Positions 1-10,222 of a stretch of 64,000 nt of DNA are shown here, piece after piece. The first letter of the stretch is position 1. Each line of letters opens with the position of its first letter. The notes under the pieces were generated by a model, which saw nothing but the letters and a program-made list of their open reading frames with translations, was not told the origin of the DNA and did not search any database. The DNA comes from Haemophilus influenzae (GTDB lineage: Bacteria; Pseudomonadota; Gammaproteobacteria; Enterobacterales; Pasteurellaceae): contig NZ_LS483411.1 in the NCBI RefSeq assembly GCF_900475755.1, forward strand, positions 1,426,001-1,490,000, given 5' to 3'. A program made the position numbers and the translations under genes.

Positions 1-676
1 AATTATCCCGTTCGGCAATCCCCAATCCGTTTTGCCCATAAACACCGATTGCGTGGGCTTCATCCACATAAAGATAAGTATTGGGAAACTGTTTTTTTAA
101 TTGGACAAGCTGTTTCAAATCCGCCACATCGCCGTCCATACTGAAAACAGATTCGGTAACGATAAAAGTGCGGTCAAATTTTCCGACGTTTTTTTCAAGC
201 AGATTTTTCAAATGTTCATAATCATTATGACGATAACGGAAAAACGCACACCGGCTCAAACGGATGCCGTCAATCATACTGGCGTGAACAAATTTATCTG
301 CCAAAATCAAACTTTTCGTCGTCGTCAAAGCAGGCAAAATACCGAGATTGGCGTGATAGCCGCTGTTGAACAATAACGCGCTTTCCCGTTTGAAACGTTG
401 TGCGACAAGCGCTTCCAAATCGGTATAAATAGGAAAGTTGCCCGTTAATAAACGCGATGAAGAACTGGTAAAAGAGGGAAAATTACCGCCGTATTGCTGC
501 AAAAAAGACCAGCGCAAATTTTCATCTGATGCCAAACCCAAATAATCATTAGACGACATATTTAGCATTTTGCGGTTTTCCCGTGTAATATACCGCCCTT
601 GATGAATCAAATCCGGAATCGAACGATATTGATTTTGTGCGCTAAGCTTTTCCAGTTGCTGTTTAAAAGCATCCAT
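1..676 (-). CDS. bioF: 8-amino-7-oxononanoate synthase, 3' part outside window
   Basis: PLP enzyme of biotin synthesis that condenses pimeloyl-ACP/CoA with alanine. About 225 N-terminal residues of a family usually near 380 are present; the frame runs open off the left edge, so the PLP lysine is not visible. Visible family motifs are SNDYLGLA near residue 43, [20 protein letters not shown] and [11 protein letters not shown] near the edge. The start ATG at 676 has an AGGAT ribosome site and lies 8 bp after the bioA stop, so the two are co-transcribed. No lesion is seen in the visible part. Confidence 0.93.
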   Translation of the reverse strand, partial: MDAFKQQLEKLSAQNQYRSIPDLIHQGRYITRENRKMLNMSSNDYLGLASDENLRWSFLQQYGGNFPSFTSSSSRLLTGNFPIYTDLEALVAQRFKRESALLFNSGYHANLGILPALTTTKSLILADKFVHASMIDGIRLSRCAFFRYRHNDYEHLKNLLEKNVGKFDRTFIVTESVFSMDGDVADLKQLVQLKKQFPNTYLYVDEAHAIGVYGQNGLGIAERDN

Positions 677-684
677 TTTTTATC

Positions 685-1977
685 CTAATGTTCATATTCC
701 TGTGTTAAAGCCAGAATCATGCCTTTTGTTAATTTCTGAAGTTCATCATCTTTAATCACAAACGGCGGCATAACATAAACCAATTTTCCGAAAGGTCTAA
801 TCCAAACACCTTGTTCCACAAAACGCGGAACTAAAGTTTTCATATTTACCGTACTTTTCATTTCAACCACCCCAATCGCCCCTAATACGCGAATTTCTTT
901 GACATAATCTTTTTCAGCTAAAGGCAAAAGCTGTTGTTTTAAGAAATGCTCAATTCGCTGAATATTTTGCTGCCAAGGGCTTTCTAACAATAAACGAATA
1001 GATTCCGCCGCAATCGCACAAGCCAACGGATTTGCCATAAAAGTGGGTCCGTGCATAAAGCATTTAGCCTCACCGCTACAAATAATTTGCGCAATTTCAG
1101 TGCTTGTAATGGTTGCCGATAAAGTTAAATAACCACCTGTTAAGGCTTTACCGATACACATAATATCTGGCGAAATGCCTGCGTGTTCGGCTGCAAATAG
1201 TTTCCCTGTGCGGCCAAAACCAGTGGCAATTTCATCAAAAATCAGCAAAACGCCATATTGTTTACAAAGTGCTTGCGCTTTCACTAAATAAGTTGGCGAA
1301 TAAAAATACATACCGCCTGCACCTTGCACAACAGGTTCTAAAATTAGTGCGGCAATTTCATTACCTTTTTCTCGAAGTAAATCAGCTAAAGGTTCAATCG
1401 CACAATCATTCCAAGATTCATTAAATGAAATATTAGGTTGAGGAAGAAAATACTGCACGGGCAGGCTTTGATGAAATAAATGATGCATCCCTGTGGTTGG
1501 ATCACACACTGACATCGCATTCCACGTATCGCCGTGATAACCTGAACGAATAGTGGCAAATTTTTGTCGTTGTGGTTCCCCTTTTGCGTGCTGATATTGA
1601 ATAGCCATTTTCATCGCCACTTCTACCGCAACTGAACCGCTATCGGCAAAAAAGATTTTATCCAGTCCATTGGGCAAAATTTGTACTAATAATTGAGCTA
1701 ATTCCACCGCTGGATCGTGGGTAAATCCACCAAACATAATATGGCTCATTTTTGCCAATTGATTCTGTGCAGCCGCATTTAAGCGTGGATGATTATAACC
1801 GTGCAACGCTGCCCACCAAGAAGACATACCATCAATCAAACGACGACCATCTTTTAAAGTTATCATCACGCCATCAGCACGTTCTACCGCATAAAGCGGC
1901 ATATCAGAAGAAACTGAAGAATAAGGATGCCAAATATGTTGTGTATCAAAAGCTAAAAGTGATTGTTCATCCATCAT
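685..1977 (-). CDS. bioA: adenosylmethionine-8-amino-7-oxononanoate aminotransferase
   Basis: Class III PLP aminotransferase that converts KAPA to DAPA in biotin synthesis with S-adenosylmethionine as amino donor. The 430 residues match the family length. Visible motifs: WHPYSS near the N terminus, [31 protein letters not shown], and [16 protein letters not shown] followed by [15 protein letters not shown], which holds the PLP-binding lysine. A second in-frame ATG follows the first, so the start could be one codon later. It precedes bioF, so a bioA-bioF operon is likely. Confidence 0.95.
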   Translation of the reverse strand: MMDEQSLLAFDTQHIWHPYSSVSSDMPLYAVERADGVMITLKDGRRLIDGMSSWWAALHGYNHPRLNAAAQNQLAKMSHIMFGGFTHDPAVELAQLLVQILPNGLDKIFFADSGSVAVEVAMKMAIQYQHAKGEPQRQKFATIRSGYHGDTWNAMSVCDPTTGMHHLFHQSLPVQYFLPQPNISFNESWNDCAIEPLADLLREKGNEIAALILEPVVQGAGGMYFYSPTYLVKAQALCKQYGVLLIFDEIATGFGRTGKLFAAEHAGISPDIMCIGKALTGGYLTLSATITSTEIAQIICSGEAKCFMHGPTFMANPLACAIAAESIRLLLESPWQQNIQRIEHFLKQQLLPLAEKDYVKEIRVLGAIGVVEMKSTVNMKTLVPRFVEQGVWIRPFGKLVYVMPPFVIKDDELQKLTKGMILALTQEYEH

Positions 1978-1994
1978 TCATTTACCATTAAAAC

Positions 1995-3176
1995 TTATTC
2001 ATATCGCAAGGCAGCGGCAGGTTCTACTTTCGCCGCACGATAAGCAGGGTAAAGTGTAGAAAGTAAAGAAAGCAACAGGGAAAATCCAATGACAAAAATC
2101 ATTTGAACAAAGGATAACTCTGTCGGTAAAAAAACACCTTGAGGATTTACCGCACTTACAATCTCTGTTAAGTTCAAGGTAACTAAAACACCCAAAATAG
2201 CACCGAGCAATGTGCCAACAAATCCCACCAGTAATCCTTGATAAATAAACACTGAACGAACTTGAGATTTTGTTAAGCCCTGAGTTTGCAAGATCGCAAT
2301 TTCCCCTTGTTTATCCACCACCATCAAACTTAACGAAGTGACAATATTGGAAATCGCCACGACAATAATCAAACTAATCAGCAATCCCATCATATTTTTT
2401 TCCATTCTCACCGCTTGGAAAAATTCGCCTTTTTGCACACGCCAATCCGTGATTTTTTGTGTTGGGAAATGTTGTGGGAGTTCTGTAATTTGGAACGGAT
2501 CATACAAAAATAAACGATAGCCCTGCACTTGCTGCGGTTGAATACGCATTAAGCGACCAATATCTGTAATATTAGCAAAGGCTTCATAACCCGATGCTTC
2601 GCTATAATCATAATAAATATCGCTAACAGTAAACAAACGCTGCATTGGCACGCGACCAAAGGGGGTATATTGGCTATTTTCCGTAATCATCAAACGGATT
2701 TTATCCCCAATATTCACGCCCAGTTTTTGCGCCAATTGATCGCCAATGACTAGTTTAAACTCCCCACTAGGCAAAATTTCATTAAATTTAGTCTGCTCAA
2801 AAGAATCAACCAAAGGATCATCAGAAAATGATTGAATACCTATAATTTGTCCTGCACTCACGCCTTTTGTCGTTTGATAAATTACATTTGTTGTATTGAT
2901 CGGCACGGCTTTTTGGACAAAGTGCGGTAAATTTTCTAGCGTTTTTTCCGTAGAAATAAGCTGATCTTCACTGACAATTGCGTGAGGAATGGAAGATAAC
3001 ACCTGTTGTTTTTGGTAATTCTCTAAACCATTCATCACAGAAAGCACAATGATCAATGCCATCACACCTAGCACAATCCCTAGGCTTGCAAGATTTGTGA
3101 CTAATCGCCCAAAACGATCCGCACTTTTCGCACGCCAATAACGTAGCGCAATATAAAAGGAAATAGGGAAATTCAT
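1995..3176 (-). CDS. lolC: LolC/LolE-family lipoprotein-releasing permease
   Basis: Inner-membrane subunit of the LolCDE ABC machine that hands lipoproteins to LolA. 393 residues with one N-terminal transmembrane helix (about 25-50), a large periplasmic domain, and three C-terminal helices (about 265-385), the MacB/FtsX layout. The N-terminal SFYIALRYWRAKSADRFGR segment is typical. Its start overlaps the upstream dehydrogenase stop as TAATG, implying translational coupling. Whether it is functionally LolC or LolE cannot be settled here, because the ATPase LolD is not in the window; Haemophilus carries a second paralogue elsewhere. Confidence 0.85.
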   Translation of the reverse strand: MNFPISFYIALRYWRAKSADRFGRLVTNLASLGIVLGVMALIIVLSVMNGLENYQKQQVLSSIPHAIVSEDQLISTEKTLENLPHFVQKAVPINTTNVIYQTTKGVSAGQIIGIQSFSDDPLVDSFEQTKFNEILPSGEFKLVIGDQLAQKLGVNIGDKIRLMITENSQYTPFGRVPMQRLFTVSDIYYDYSEASGYEAFANITDIGRLMRIQPQQVQGYRLFLYDPFQITELPQHFPTQKITDWRVQKGEFFQAVRMEKNMMGLLISLIIVVAISNIVTSLSLMVVDKQGEIAILQTQGLTKSQVRSVFIYQGLLVGFVGTLLGAILGVLVTLNLTEIVSAVNPQGVFLPTELSFVQMIFVIGFSLLLSLLSTLYPAYRAAKVEPAAALRYE

Positions 3177-4123
3177 TATTTTTGATTTAATTGTTGTACA
3201 AATTCTTCGATGTTTTGCATTACTTTGCCAACTAATGTTGTCACTGCACTATCGCTCGCCCAAGCAATATGTGGAGTGATAATTAAATTAGGCATCATTT
3301 TTGCGGCTAAAATTAACGGATTATCTTTTTCTGGTGGCTCTTTTACCATTACATCCAAAGCCGCTCCGCCTAAATGCCCCGTTTTTAACGCATCAACTAA
3401 GGCAAGTTCATCAATCAAAGGCCCACGCCCTGTATTAATCAAAAATGCACCTTTTTTCATTTTGGATAAGGTTTCTGCATTAATTAAATTCTTGGTTGTT
3501 TCCGTTAATGGACAATGCAACGTCACAATATCCGATTGTTTTAAGACTTCATCAAAAGGCGTATAACCTTCACGGCAAACAGTGGCATCTTTATGTTCTG
3601 CATAAAGCACTTTCATTCCCACGGCATTAGCTAAACGCCCTACTTCTGTCCCTAAGCAACCTTTACCAAATACGCCCAATGTGGAACCACGCACATCTGT
3701 AATGGGATAATCAAAATAACAAAATTGTTTACTTTCCGCCCATTTTGCTTCCCTTTGATCGCGTAACCAACCAGCCAAACTGTGTTTTAAAGAAAAAATC
3801 AGACCAATTACGTGTTCTGGCACAGTTGTACTGGAATAACCTGTCACATTACGCACGGCGATACCCATTTCTTCAGCAGCCGCAAGATCAACATTATTTG
3901 TACCTGTTGCAGTAATCGCAATCAACTTTAACTTAGGTAATTGTTTTAACGTTTCTCGATCAAAAATGACTTTGCTGGTAATAACAATATCAGCATCTTT
4001 CGCTCGTTCAATGGTTTCGGCAGAAGACGTATGATCATATTCAGTCCAAGTATGTTCAAAACTTGGGCGAGGAATTGAAATATGTTTAGGAATAGCCGTG
4101 CTATCTAAAAATACGATTTTCAT
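3176..4123 (-). CDS. hprA: D-isomer-specific 2-hydroxyacid dehydrogenase
   Basis: NAD-dependent 2-hydroxyacid dehydrogenase, annotated in H. influenzae as glycerate dehydrogenase. 315 residues. The sequence shows the lidless catalytic domain, a Rossmann segment LGVFGKGCLGTEVGRLANA near 150, the catalytic arginine in LINTGRGPLIDE near 235, a glutamate in KEPPEKDNPL, and histidine in ITPHIAWAS near 285. An AAAAGGAG ribosome site precedes the ATG. The gene lies between kdsA and lolC, sharing a TAATG junction with the latter. Substrate (hydroxypyruvate/glycerate) is inferred from family. Confidence 0.88.
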   Translation of the reverse strand: MKIVFLDSTAIPKHISIPRPSFEHTWTEYDHTSSAETIERAKDADIVITSKVIFDRETLKQLPKLKLIAITATGTNNVDLAAAEEMGIAVRNVTGYSSTTVPEHVIGLIFSLKHSLAGWLRDQREAKWAESKQFCYFDYPITDVRGSTLGVFGKGCLGTEVGRLANAVGMKVLYAEHKDATVCREGYTPFDEVLKQSDIVTLHCPLTETTKNLINAETLSKMKKGAFLINTGRGPLIDELALVDALKTGHLGGAALDVMVKEPPEKDNPLILAAKMMPNLIITPHIAWASDSAVTTLVGKVMQNIEEFVQQLNQK

Positions 4124-4144
4124 TAATTGCTCCTTTTTATATAC

Positions 4145-4172
4145 AAAGTGCGGTCAAAATTAACCGCACTTT
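4145..4172. terminator. inverted uptake-signal pair acting as terminator after kdsA
   Basis: AAAGTGCGGT and ACCGCACTTT form a 10-bp perfect stem with an 8-base loop, just past the kdsA stop on the minus strand. Paired inverted uptake sequences used as intrinsic terminators are well known in Haemophilus. The T-run is short, so termination may be partial. Confidence 0.65.
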
Positions 4173-4181
4173 TGATGAAAT

Positions 4182-5045
<864 letters not shown>

Positions 5046-5050
5046 TTAAA

Positions 5051-5854
5051 TTAATGGAGGGGAAAAGTATCTTTATTAATTTCGCCTTTAAGTTCTAAAA
5101 GTTGCGTGCGGATAAATGCTGCCGTTGGATCTTTTGGACAATGTTCCACAAAAAACTCTAAATCTTTCAATGCTGAAGGATAAGCCCCCATCTGAGCTAA
5201 AACCAAGCCACGGTCACGGATATGATAAGGATCTTCATTATTGCCAATCAGTAAATTCTCAATATAACGGTATGCCATATCATTATGTTCTTCACGAATT
5301 AACGCATTTTTCGCCAGTTGCTCAAAGCGAGAATAAAGTAAAGAAAGATCGGCTCTATCAAGTTCTTTGGGTTGAATTTTCGCCCCAAAGCCAAATGCAC
5401 CTTCATAAAGTTGCTGTAATTTTTCTTGCGAGATATAAGTGCCATCCCAAGGATCAATAAAAGCCACTTCATCTCTTACTTCAGCACGTAAAATGAGCTG
5501 CGTTGGAAAATTTACTGGATAAATCGGTAAATCCAATGCCTCAGCTAAATAAAGCACAATTGCCCCAAGAGTCACTGGCATTCCTTGACGATACTCGAGG
5601 ACATAGGGCAAATATAAATTACGTGCATAGAAATACGCTTCTGGATCGCAACAAAAGCCCCAATCGCCGTAAAATAGTTGTAGCAAATGATGAATCTGTT
5701 CTTCTTTCGACCAATCTGGCGAAATTTCTTTACGTGCTTTACGCACAAGCCCACCCATTTTTCCCCGAAGTTGTGCTTCTAAACTGCCATCATCAGAGAT
5801 AACAAGATAAAAATGCACAAATTTATCGTATAACGCACGTCGATAATATTTCAT
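5051..5854 (-). CDS. sirB1: SirB1 family transglutaminase-like/TPR protein
   Basis: About 267 residues. The N-terminal part resembles the transglutaminase-like SirB1 domain (YLPYVLEYRQGMPVTLGAIVL near 90), and the C-terminal part looks like TPR helices (IRDRGLVLAQMGAYPSALKDL). No biochemical role is firmly established for the family. I chose the ATG at 5854 rather than one 12 bp upstream because it forms the TAATG overlap with the prmC stop that also recurs elsewhere in this stretch. Order prmC-sirB1-kdsA is conserved in gammaproteobacteria. Confidence 0.82.
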   Translation of the reverse strand: MKYYRRALYDKFVHFYLVISDDGSLEAQLRGKMGGLVRKARKEISPDWSKEEQIHHLLQLFYGDWGFCCDPEAYFYARNLYLPYVLEYRQGMPVTLGAIVLYLAEALDLPIYPVNFPTQLILRAEVRDEVAFIDPWDGTYISQEKLQQLYEGAFGFGAKIQPKELDRADLSLLYSRFEQLAKNALIREEHNDMAYRYIENLLIGNNEDPYHIRDRGLVLAQMGAYPSALKDLEFFVEHCPKDPTAAFIRTQLLELKGEINKDTFPLH

Positions 5855-6732
5855 TACTTCTTCCAAAAACCTAAAGTGACGCGTTCATTGTCGCCATAAT
5901 CGCGTACAGTTTCAACCATTTCCCAATGATTTTCGAGGAAAATTGACCGCACTTTTTCGCCTTGTTGCCATCCGTGTTCAAGCAATAATGCGCCATTAGC
6001 ATTCAAATAACTTGGCGCTAATTCAATAATATGACGTAAATCAGCATAACCCTCATCATTCGCCACTAATGCAGAAAGAGGTTCAAAACGCACATCGCCT
6101 TGACATAAATGTTCATCTTGAACATCAATATAAGGTGGGTTGCTGACGATAAGATCAAACTGCCCTGTTATATTTCCAAACCAACGGCTCTGCAAAAATT
6201 CTACATTTAGCTGATTTCTTTCTGCATTAGATTGAGCTAACGCCACAACATCGGGCATAAGATCCACACCAATGATTTCTAATGAAATCTGTTGTTTTTG
6301 ACAAATAGAGAAAAGCTCCGAGGCTAATGCTAACGCGATAGCACCTGTGCCTGTGCCGAGATCAAGAATACGAAAGTGCGGTGGATTTTCTTCCAGTTTT
6401 TCTAACGCAATTTGTAATGCCTTTTCCACTAAAATTTCAGTATCTGGTCTTGGAATTAAGGTGACTTTTGAGACATTTAATGGCAATGACCAAAATTCTT
6501 TTTCGCCAAGAATATAAGCGATAGGTTCTCCGTTTAAACGGCGATCTAAAAGTGCGGTCAATTTTAACCGCACTTTTTCATCAATCTCGGTATCATCAAA
6601 AGCAAGGATTTGCGTACGCGGTTTGCCAGTAGCATATTGAAGAAGCACAAGCGCATCAATTTTACTATTTTCAGAGGGATTTTTTTGTGCTAAATCCGAC
6701 TCCGCTTGTGCCAGCCATTCTTTATAATTCAT
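5854..6732 (-). CDS. prmC: peptide chain release factor N5-glutamine methyltransferase
   Basis: Methylates the glutamine of the GGQ motif in RF1 and RF2. 292 residues. An N-terminal helical domain precedes the SAM fold, with the binding motif LDLGTGTGAIALALAS near 125 and the substrate-glutamine motif NPPYID near 195. It is translated from a TAATG overlap with the RDD gene. It sits two genes downstream of prfA, whose product is its substrate. The old name is hemK. An inverted uptake-signal pair lies inside the coding sequence at 6548-6577. Confidence 0.95.
   Translation of the reverse strand: MNYKEWLAQAESDLAQKNPSENSKIDALVLLQYATGKPRTQILAFDDTEIDEKVRLKLTALLDRRLNGEPIAYILGEKEFWSLPLNVSKVTLIPRPDTEILVEKALQIALEKLEENPPHFRILDLGTGTGAIALALASELFSICQKQQISLEIIGVDLMPDVVALAQSNAERNQLNVEFLQSRWFGNITGQFDLIVSNPPYIDVQDEHLCQGDVRFEPLSALVANDEGYADLRHIIELAPSYLNANGALLLEHGWQQGEKVRSIFLENHWEMVETVRDYGDNERVTLGFWKK
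6548..6577. repeat. inverted uptake-signal pair inside prmC
   Basis: AAAAGTGCGGT and ACCGCACTTTT face each other across an 8-base spacer, giving an 11-bp perfect stem within codons for the stretch KVRLKLTALLDR. Uptake-signal pairs with this geometry usually lie between genes, where they can terminate transcription. Inside a gene it could form an internal RNA hairpin. Confidence 0.7.
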
Positions 6733-7172
6733 TATTTTTCGTCTTTTAACACAATCGTGCCAGCCACTAAATCAGTTAAAGAGCGGCAGTCATCTCGCAC
6801 CAGTGCAACAATACCGCTAATAATCAATAAGAAACTCGTCCACGCCAATAAAATATCAATAATTTCGCGACCGATGTATTTACCAAATTCAACGGGTTGA
6901 TTGGTATGATAATTAAATACACGCAAGCCTAACCAGCGTTTTGCCATTGTTTGGCCATAAGTTTTCATAAAATATAACTGAAAACCAATATATACCATCG
7001 TCCCTAATACACCAGCAAAATCCCCCAATGCAAAACCAAGACCAACCATCACCCAAAGTACAAGCCCATTAATCATACTCGCAAGCCAGCGTTTAAAACG
7101 GCTGGCTTGAGTGGGTTGAGATGGCTGGAAAGCAGAAGAAAATTCAGCATCTTTTTGATTTTCAATGATCAT
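6732..7172 (-). CDS. RDD-family membrane protein
   Basis: 146 residues from the chosen ATG at 7172, which has AGGGA seven bases upstream; an ATG 30 bp further up has no ribosome site. The RDD family is defined by a conserved arginine and two aspartates. Here the first helix is preceded by RFKRWLASMINGL, and KTYGQTMAKRWLGLRV precedes a later helix. Three membrane helices are visible. Function is unknown; some RDD proteins act in Na+/H+ exchange. It lies between prfA and prmC, sharing a TAATG junction with prmC. Confidence 0.8.
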   Translation of the reverse strand: MIIENQKDAEFSSAFQPSQPTQASRFKRWLASMINGLVLWVMVGLGFALGDFAGVLGTMVYIGFQLYFMKTYGQTMAKRWLGLRVFNYHTNQPVEFGKYIGREIIDILLAWTSFLLIISGIVALVRDDCRSLTDLVAGTIVLKDEK

Positions 7173-7224
7173 AGTATTTCCCTGTAAAGTTAAAAAGGAC
7201 ATCTGAAATCAGACGCCCCTATCA

Positions 7225-8310
7225 TTAATTTTGTTCAGACAATGCCGCCAACTGATCCGCTTGATATTCAGTAATAATCGGCTGAATCAGTTCATCAATT
7301 TTACCATTCATTACTTCATCTAAACGGTAAATAGTGAGGTTAATACGATGATCTGTGACTCGACCTTGTGGATAATTATAAGTACGAATTTTATCAGAAC
7401 GATCGCCCGAACCTAATAAGTTACGGCGCGTATCTGCTTGCTCTTGCGCTAGTTTTTCCTGTTCTTGTTGAACTAAACGAGATGCCAAAACGGATAAAGC
7501 CTTTGCTTTATTTTTATGTTGTGAACGCTCATCCTGACATTCCACCACAATGCCTGTTGGAATATGTGTAATACGCACTGCTGAATCCGTTGTATTTACG
7601 TGCTGACCACCAGCGCCTGATGAGCGATAAGTATCAATACGCAAATCCGCAGGATTAATTTCTGGCATTTCAGATTCCGGCAATTCTGGCATTACCGCAA
7701 CGGTACAAGCAGAAGTGTGGATACGCCCTTGCGATTCAGTTTTTGGTACGCGTTGCACACGATGACCGCCAGACTCAAACTTCAACTGACCATACACGCC
7801 TTCTCCACTTACTTTTACGATCACTTCTTTATAGCCGCCTTGCTCACTTTCTTTAGCACTTAGCATTTCTACACGCCAGCGTTTACTTTCCGCATAACGG
7901 CTATACATACGGAATAAATCTCCCGCAAAAATGCCTGCTTCATCGCCGCCTGTTCCCGCACGAATTTCTAAATAGCAGTTATATTCATCATTAGGATCTT
8001 TCGGCAATAAAAGAATTTGAAGTTGTTGTTCCACTTCTTCAATTTCCGCTTTGGATTCTTCGATTTCCATTTGCGCCATTTCTTTCATTTCAGGATCGTC
8101 GAGCAATATTTCAGCTTCTTCAATATTTTGATTTAATTGCGTCCAACGATTAAAACATTTCACCACTTCTTCAAGTTGAGAATATTCTTTAGAATACGCA
8201 CGGAATTTATCCTGATCACTAATCACAGAAACATCACCCAATAAGGCTTCTAGCTCTTCATAACGTTCTTTTAAACTTTCTAATTTTGCAATAATGGAAT
8301 CTTTCATCAT
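7225..8310 (-). CDS. prfA: peptide chain release factor 1
   Basis: Recognises UAA and UAG and triggers peptide release on the ribosome. 361 residues. Domain 1 is coiled helices, and the core holds [13 protein letters not shown] near 118. The anticodon-like tripeptide region follows (a PxT in [14 protein letters not shown] near 190), then the catalytic GGQ in [16 protein letters not shown] near 232, the target of PrmC two genes downstream. Two adjacent ATGs exist; the second (8307) gives the usual MKDSI start. It is the first gene after a terminator-like hairpin. Confidence 0.98.
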   Translation of the reverse strand: MMKDSIIAKLESLKERYEELEALLGDVSVISDQDKFRAYSKEYSQLEEVVKCFNRWTQLNQNIEEAEILLDDPEMKEMAQMEIEESKAEIEEVEQQLQILLLPKDPNDEYNCYLEIRAGTGGDEAGIFAGDLFRMYSRYAESKRWRVEMLSAKESEQGGYKEVIVKVSGEGVYGQLKFESGGHRVQRVPKTESQGRIHTSACTVAVMPELPESEMPEINPADLRIDTYRSSGAGGQHVNTTDSAVRITHIPTGIVVECQDERSQHKNKAKALSVLASRLVQQEQEKLAQEQADTRRNLLGSGDRSDKIRTYNYPQGRVTDHRINLTIYRLDEVMNGKIDELIQPIITEYQADQLAALSEQN

Positions 8311-8328
8311 TTGTAAGTCACCGAAAAT

Positions 8329-8354
8329 AAAATCGGCGTATTCTAGCCGATTTT
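8329..8354. terminator. hairpin separating prfA from the Sel1 gene group
   Basis: AAAATCGGC and GCCGATTTT form a 9-bp stem with an 8-base loop; the A/T ends give a short T-run in either direction. It lies between the 3' end of the Sel1 pseudogene and the prfA start, so it probably ends the Sel1 transcript. Confidence 0.6.
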
Positions 8355-8416
8355 AGGGAGAATTGACAGTGAAAAGGAGATTAAGAATTTCAGACGCTTT
8401 ATTTGTGATTTACCCA

Positions 8417-9446
8417 CTATTTATTGGTGTCTTGTTTTTGATTGAGCTCACGATATTTATCACACCCTTCTTGACTGCGTAAATCGCAAGCATCGCCAAA
8501 ATATTTTTTGGCTTTGGATTTATCTTTTTCCAACTCGCCTAGCTTAATTAACACTTTCGGATCTTTACTTAACACCAATTCTTCTTTAATCGCTTCGATT
8601 TTTTCTTGAAGATCAGGTTGATTTGGTAAATCATCACGACTAAGAATATTCAGTTTTAAATCGGTGGTATCGTTAATTTTTTTACCTTTACAACCTAGAT
8701 GGCGATTACATTTATTAATCAATTCCTCAACCATTTTTTCATTTTTTGACGTACCTAATCCCAATAAATAAAGCGTAGCTAAATTTTGGTAAATATCAAT
8801 GCTAAAGATGCTCAGAAAAATCAAATGTTACAAACACATCATCCGAATTATTGATGTTAATACTCCTATAAGTTTCACTATACCAGTAAAATGCTTTAGA
8901 CCAATCTTGCTGAACACCATCTCCATAAAAATAGGCTACAGCTAGATCTGCCTGTGAAGATGGATACCCTGCCTCAGCATTTTGATTTAGTAACATTATT
9001 GCACTTAGCTTATCTCCCTTTTCATATAAATCCCTAGCTTTCGAAGATTTCGCCTGATAACTTCCTAATAGAACAGCTTTTTCAAGGGATTCATCTTCTC
9101 TTTGCTTATCTAAATTGGATAATTGATAATAAGCCTCAGCATAATTCTGAGCTGCTGCTTTCTCATACCATTTTTTAGCAAATTCTTTTTGGTTATTACT
9201 TTCATATACTTGAGCCAACTGAAATTGTGCAACTGGATAACCTTTTTCAGCCAACACACGCAAACGTTCAGCAGGAAAGTTTTCTAATTCCTTTCTTGCC
9301 TTTACATCTGCATAATGCTGTTCACGCTCTAATAAACGTTCCAACTTTCGAATTTCTGCCTGTTCTGGGTAATATTAGGTAAAATACACCGATCCGCCAC
9401 CAATTACTGCCAATAATAAAACGGCTAAGGTTAATTTTTTCTTCAT
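8417..9446 (-). pseudogene. Sel1-repeat protein gene, broken by a stop and a frameshift
   Basis: Reading from the ATG at 9446 gives a signal-like segment MKKKLTLAVLLLAVIGGG, then an in-frame TAA at 9377-9375 (codon 24), after which the same frame continues without break through Sel1-like helices (RLRVLAEKGYPVAQFQLAQ) to about 8803. A one-base shift near 8800-8820, within CATCTTTAGC, then moves to the frame that ends with FGDACDLRSQEGCDKYRELNQ. That ending closely matches the ends of the two intact Sel1 paralogues nearby, so this was a third member. Its start overlaps the previous stop as TAATG. Confidence 0.82.
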
Positions 9447-10210
9447 TATTTTGTTCCTTGATTTAATTGTTTATACATCTCACAACCTTTTTGCTCTTTA
9501 TTATCACAAGCCTTGCCAAACCATTTTTTGGCAGTGGCAAAATTTTGCTTTACTCCTATTCCGCCCATATAAGCAAGACCAACTATTGCCTGCGCTCGAG
9601 AATTATTATTTTCTGCTGCTTTTTGATACCATTTTATGGCTTCAGTTTTATTTTCTTTTACTCCATCGCCATCATAATACATATCGCCCAATATCATTTG
9701 GGATTCAGTATCATTTTGATTTGCCGCTTTTTTCAACCATTTCACTGCTTCCGTATTATTCTGTTTTACGCCAACTCCATCTTTATACATCATTCCCACT
9801 TTAAATTGGGCATCAACATCATCTTGCTCCGCAGCTTCCTTCAATAATTTAAAGCCTTCTTGGTAATTTTGTTTTACACCCAAGCCGTTAATATACATAC
9901 CAGCTAAATCATATTGAGCGATACGTACACCTTGTTCAGCCGATTTTTTATACCATTTTATCGCTTCAAAATAATCTTGCTTTATGCCATCGCCATTTTT
10001 ATATAACACCGCTAACATCCCCTGTGCAATCCCATCTCCCTGCTCTGCTAAAGGACGAATAATTGCTAATGCGGACTTAAAATCTTTCTGTTCAAATAAA
10101 TGAATAATCTTATCAAATTGCTCCTCTTCCATTGCATAAACGGTTGATTGAAAAGAAAAGATAGAAGCACCTAAAAGTGCGGTGGTAAGAAGTGTTTTTG
10201 TGAGTTTCAT
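9446..10210 (-). CDS. exported Sel1-repeat protein
   Basis: 254 residues with a clear signal peptide (cleavage likely after STVYA near 26), so the product is periplasmic or exported. Five Sel1/TPR-like repeats of about 36 residues follow, each with the pattern A-x-x-x-L-G-x-M-Y-x-x-G-x-G-V-K-Q. A C-terminal cysteine pair lies in FGKACDNKEQKGCEMYKQLN, and a matching end is found in both paralogues here. Sel1 repeats mediate protein-protein contact; the partner is unknown. It lies 12 bp after the MBL hydrolase gene and shares a TAATG junction with the pseudogene that follows. Confidence 0.85.
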   Translation of the reverse strand: MKLTKTLLTTALLGASIFSFQSTVYAMEEEQFDKIIHLFEQKDFKSALAIIRPLAEQGDGIAQGMLAVLYKNGDGIKQDYFEAIKWYKKSAEQGVRIAQYDLAGMYINGLGVKQNYQEGFKLLKEAAEQDDVDAQFKVGMMYKDGVGVKQNNTEAVKWLKKAANQNDTESQMILGDMYYDGDGVKENKTEAIKWYQKAAENNNSRAQAIVGLAYMGGIGVKQNFATAKKWFGKACDNKEQKGCEMYKQLNQGTK

Positions 10211-10222
10211 TTTAATTTCCTA

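Noticed and set aside
3210..3566. Plus-strand 118-residue ORF
   Set aside because: Antisense to the hydroxyacid dehydrogenase, which is a clear family member; no ribosome site.
9451..9847. Plus-strand ORFs of 117 and 126 residues
   Set aside because: They are antisense to the repeats of the Sel1 gene, have low-complexity hydrophobic products and no ribosome sites.
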